Assembly (NCBI GenBank): GCA_947625005.1
Contig: CANQNA010000013.1
Location: 1-16,979, forward strand
Reading direction: 5' to 3'
Source of the DNA: an uncultured Bacilli bacterium
Lineage (GTDB): Bacteria > Bacillota_I > Bacilli_A > RF39 > UBA660
Length of the DNA: 16,979 nt
Positions 14,765-16,979 of the stretch are shown here, in pieces. A program made the position numbers and the translations under genes. The notes under the pieces are model-generated. The model was not told the origin of the DNA, made no database searches, and saw only the letters and a program-made list of their open reading frames with translations. Each line of letters opens with the position of its first letter. Within the stretch, counting starts at the first letter, position 1.

Positions 14765-15911
14765 AATAAAAAAGATATTATTTCAATTATATGATTCAAT
14801 AGCTAGATTCTTTGCTAAAAAATCAGAACTTAAAAAAATTAAAGAAACGAGAAGAGTAAAAATATATAAAAATGTTAAATTTACATCAGAACAAATAAAA
14901 GCAATCAATACTTTATTTAGAGAAAATTATGGTAAAAAAGTTCCACTTGAATGGCATAAAGAATATACAGTCTTTACTGGGAATTTTGATGTCAATTATT
15001 TTCCCGAGTTGTTATACATACCAGAATTTGAAAGATTAATGAATTTTAATAAATACTTAGCTGATGCTTTGGAAAATAAAAATATTTTGCCATTGTTTGC
15101 AAAGCATGCTAATGTCAAAATGCCAGAAATAATTGTATCTTGCCAAGATGGGATATTAAAAGATAATAATGATAAATTTTTAACTAAAAATGAAATGATA
15201 TACAAGATATCAAACATAGGAGAATGTTTCTATAAGCCATCTATTGATACTTGCAGTGGAGAAGGCTGTAAATTATTTAATTTTCAATATGGAATTGATA
15301 AAACAAGTAAAATGCCTGTAGAAAAAATAATACAAATATTTGATAAAAATTTTGTATTGCAAAAAAGAATTAAGTGCCATGAATCTATTTCAAAAATTTA
15401 TGATGGTAGTGTCAATACTTTTCGTATTATTACATATAGATGGAAAGATGAATTTATAAATTGTCCAAGTGTAATAAGGATAGGCCAAAACGGTTCATTT
15501 CTAGATAATGCCCATGCAGGAGGTATATTTATAGCAATTGACGATGATGGAACTTTACATAAAACCGCATTTACAGAATTTAAAAAGGAGTATAATGTGC
15601 ACCCTAATACTAAAATAAAGTTTGAAAATTATAAAATTGATTTATTTCCAAAAGTTATAGCTACAGCCATAAAAATGCATAAATCAATTCCAAGTATTGG
15701 GATCATTAATTGGGATTTCACAATAGATGAATTAGGAAATCCAGTGTTGATTGAAGCAAATGTTATGAATGGAGGTATATGGATTATTCAAATGGCTCAC
15801 GGAAAATCCGCATTTGGTGATAAGACTCCCGAAATATTAAGATGGATGAACTTTGTAAAAAAGCATAAATATGAAGATAGGAAAAAATATTTATTTGGTA
15901 GATTCGACTAA
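14754..15911 (+). CDS. Sugar-transfer associated ATP-grasp protein
   Basis: A 385-residue protein of the ATP-grasp family often found in surface-polysaccharide loci. Visible motifs are 'FYKPSIDTCSGEGC' (159-172) with the ATP-binding Lys and flexible glycine loop, 'NTFRIITYR' (221-229), 'NAHAGGIFIAIDDDG' (252-266) and 'INWDFTIDELGNPVLIEAN' (318-336), with the Asp, Glu and Asn that bind Mg-ATP. A basic N-terminal segment with an amphipathic helix (1-35) could touch the membrane. It overlaps the GT2 gene by 11 bases. Together with the unrelated TupA-like ATP-grasp two genes upstream it gives module 2 two amide- or ester-forming enzymes. An alternative role is adding an amino acid to a sugar carboxylate. 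Substrates are not deducible. Confidence 0.86.
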   Translation: MKNKIKKILFQLYDSIARFFAKKSELKKIKETRRVKIYKNVKFTSEQIKAINTLFRENYGKKVPLEWHKEYTVFTGNFDVNYFPELLYIPEFERLMNFNKYLADALENKNILPLFAKHANVKMPEIIVSCQDGILKDNNDKFLTKNEMIYKISNIGECFYKPSIDTCSGEGCKLFNFQYGIDKTSKMPVEKIIQIFDKNFVLQKRIKCHESISKIYDGSVNTFRIITYRWKDEFINCPSVIRIGQNGSFLDNAHAGGIFIAIDDDGTLHKTAFTEFKKEYNVHPNTKIKFENYKIDLFPKVIATAIKMHKSIPSIGIINWDFTIDELGNPVLIEANVMNGGIWIIQMAHGKSAFGDKTPEILRWMNFVKKHKYEDRKKYLFGRFD

Positions 15912-15933
15912 ATAATTAAGTAGTGGTGAGATA

Positions 15934-16979
15934 ATGATGAAAAAAGCAGCAATTATAACTTTATATGGAAATGATAATTATGGTAATAAGTTGCAAAATT
16001 ATGCTGTACAAGAAATTTTAAAAAAATATAATTTAGAAGTAGAAAATATAATTAATGTTCCATTATTAAATAATAAGTTTGCTTCTAATGCAGATATTGC
16101 TAAATTTTATATAAAAGGATTTATAAAAAAAATATTATATAATGTTGATATTCATGATTGTTTGAATATCCATGATAGCAAAGAAAGACAAAAATCATTT
16201 TTAAAATTTAATAAATATATTAATAATACTAAACATTTTTTTTCATTTAAAAAATTAAAAAAATTTCAGAAATATGATTATTATTTTGTTGGCTCAGATC
16301 AAGTATGGAATCCAAATTATAGTAGACTAAGCGATATTTTTTTATTAACATTTACAGATAAAATTAAAATATCTATAAGTGCTTCTATCGGAATAGATGA
16401 AGTGCCAATAGAATATCATAATAAATTAAAAAATGAACTTTTAAAATTCAATGGAATTTCTGTTAGAGAAAATAAAGGTAAAGAAATTATTGAAAAAATA
16501 ACTGGTAGAAACGATATAGAAGTGCTGATAGATCCGACAATGATGTTAACTACAACTGAGTGGAATACGGTTAGTAAAAAGCCAAAAATGCTAGATTTTG
16601 ATAATTATATTTTATGCTATTTTTTAGGTGAAATATCATCTGAAAGAAAATTAAAAATTGAAAAATTAGCAGTTGATAATAATTGGAAAATAATAAATAT
16701 ATTGGATAATAATGATAAATTTTATTCATGTGGGCCAAGTGAATTTATATATTTAGAAAGCCATGCAAAATTCATATGCACTGATTCATTTCATTCATCT
16801 GTATTTGCAATACTGTATAATATCCCTTTTGTAGTATTCAATAGAGATGGAAAATATAATAACATGAATAGTAGAATAATTACATTATTAGATAAATTTG
16901 ACTTAAATAACCAATTTTACAAAGAAGATAATGAAAAAGAACTAAAACAATATTTAAATGTTGATTTTAAAAATTCAAT
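15934..16979 (+). CDS. Polysaccharide pyruvyl transferase family protein (3' truncated by window)
   Basis: The frame stays open to the window end, giving 348 residues without a stop. It starts 'KKAAIITLYGNDNYGNKLQN' (3-22), the G-N-x-N-Y-G-N-x-LQ-x-YA signature of pyruvyl transferase-like proteins. It then has 'FVGSDQVWNP' (118-127), a conserved 'SISASIG' strand, 'ISVRENKGKEI', a 'DPTMML' segment and 'TDSFHSS' (283-289), where the His is part of the nucleotide or phosphate site in the family. GGTGA (15925-15929) fits ATG 15934; the adjacent ATG 15937 is also possible. Classical members transfer pyruvate from phosphoenolpyruvate to make a ketal on a sugar, adding negative charge. In this subfamily some may instead be glycosyltransferase-like. 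Little is missing at the C-terminus. Confidence 0.83.
   Translation, partial: MMKKAAIITLYGNDNYGNKLQNYAVQEILKKYNLEVENIINVPLLNNKFASNADIAKFYIKGFIKKILYNVDIHDCLNIHDSKERQKSFLKFNKYINNTKHFFSFKKLKKFQKYDYYFVGSDQVWNPNYSRLSDIFLLTFTDKIKISISASIGIDEVPIEYHNKLKNELLKFNGISVRENKGKEIIEKITGRNDIEVLIDPTMMLTTTEWNTVSKKPKMLDFDNYILCYFLGEISSERKLKIEKLAVDNNWKIINILDNNDKFYSCGPSEFIYLESHAKFICTDSFHSSVFAILYNIPFVVFNRDGKYNNMNSRIITLLDKFDLNNQFYKEDNEKELKQYLNVDFKNS

Overview
The window comes from a very AT-rich genome. It uses the standard code: TGA acts as a stop at several gene ends and Trp is TGG. Genes are closely packed with Shine-Dalgarno sites (aggag/ggagg), and there are U-tract hairpin terminators. LicD, EpsG-type polymerases, TupA-like ATP-grasp and a DUF4143 ATPase together suggest a low-GC member of the Bacillota. 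I cannot name a genus. The whole window is one strand (+) of a surface-polysaccharide (capsule, exopolysaccharide or wall glycopolymer) locus that continues past both ends.

Module 1 (1-7895) begins with the 3' end of a nucleotide-sugar epimerase. It continues with two rhamnosyltransferase-like GT2 enzymes, an EpsG/Wzy-type polymerase, another GT2, a LicD phosphotransferase, a Wzx-type flippase, a TagD-like cytidylyltransferase and a stand-alone asparagine-synthase-like ATPase. Genes overlap or lie a few bases apart, so this looks like one operon. Its logic is to assemble a lipid-linked repeat unit, flip it, polymerise it, and decorate it with a CDP-activated alcohol phosphate, perhaps amidated.

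A break (7896-9845) follows. A terminator closes module 1. A single-gene cassette then encodes an AAA ATPase/DUF4143 protein with a PD-(D/E)XK-like C-terminus. It is preceded by three direct repeats with an exact 23-bp period. The terminator and parts of the DNA after it occur again behind the ATPase gene. There they run into a roughly 200-nt region rich in nested inverted repeats that could fold into an RNA whose closing helix covers the ribosome-binding site of the next gene.

Module 2 (9846-16979) starts with a clear paralogue of the first glycosyltransferase of module 1. It continues with a GT4, a second EpsG-type polymerase, a TupA-like ATP-grasp, a GT2, a second and different ATP-grasp (sugar-transfer type), and a polysaccharide pyruvyl transferase cut by the window end. 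It resembles a second repeat-unit module with acidic or amide-linked decorations. The most interesting parts are the structured leader, the repeat-bearing ATPase cassette between duplicated terminators, the module duplication, and two decoration sets that combine nucleotidyl, phospho-alcohol and amide-forming enzymes.
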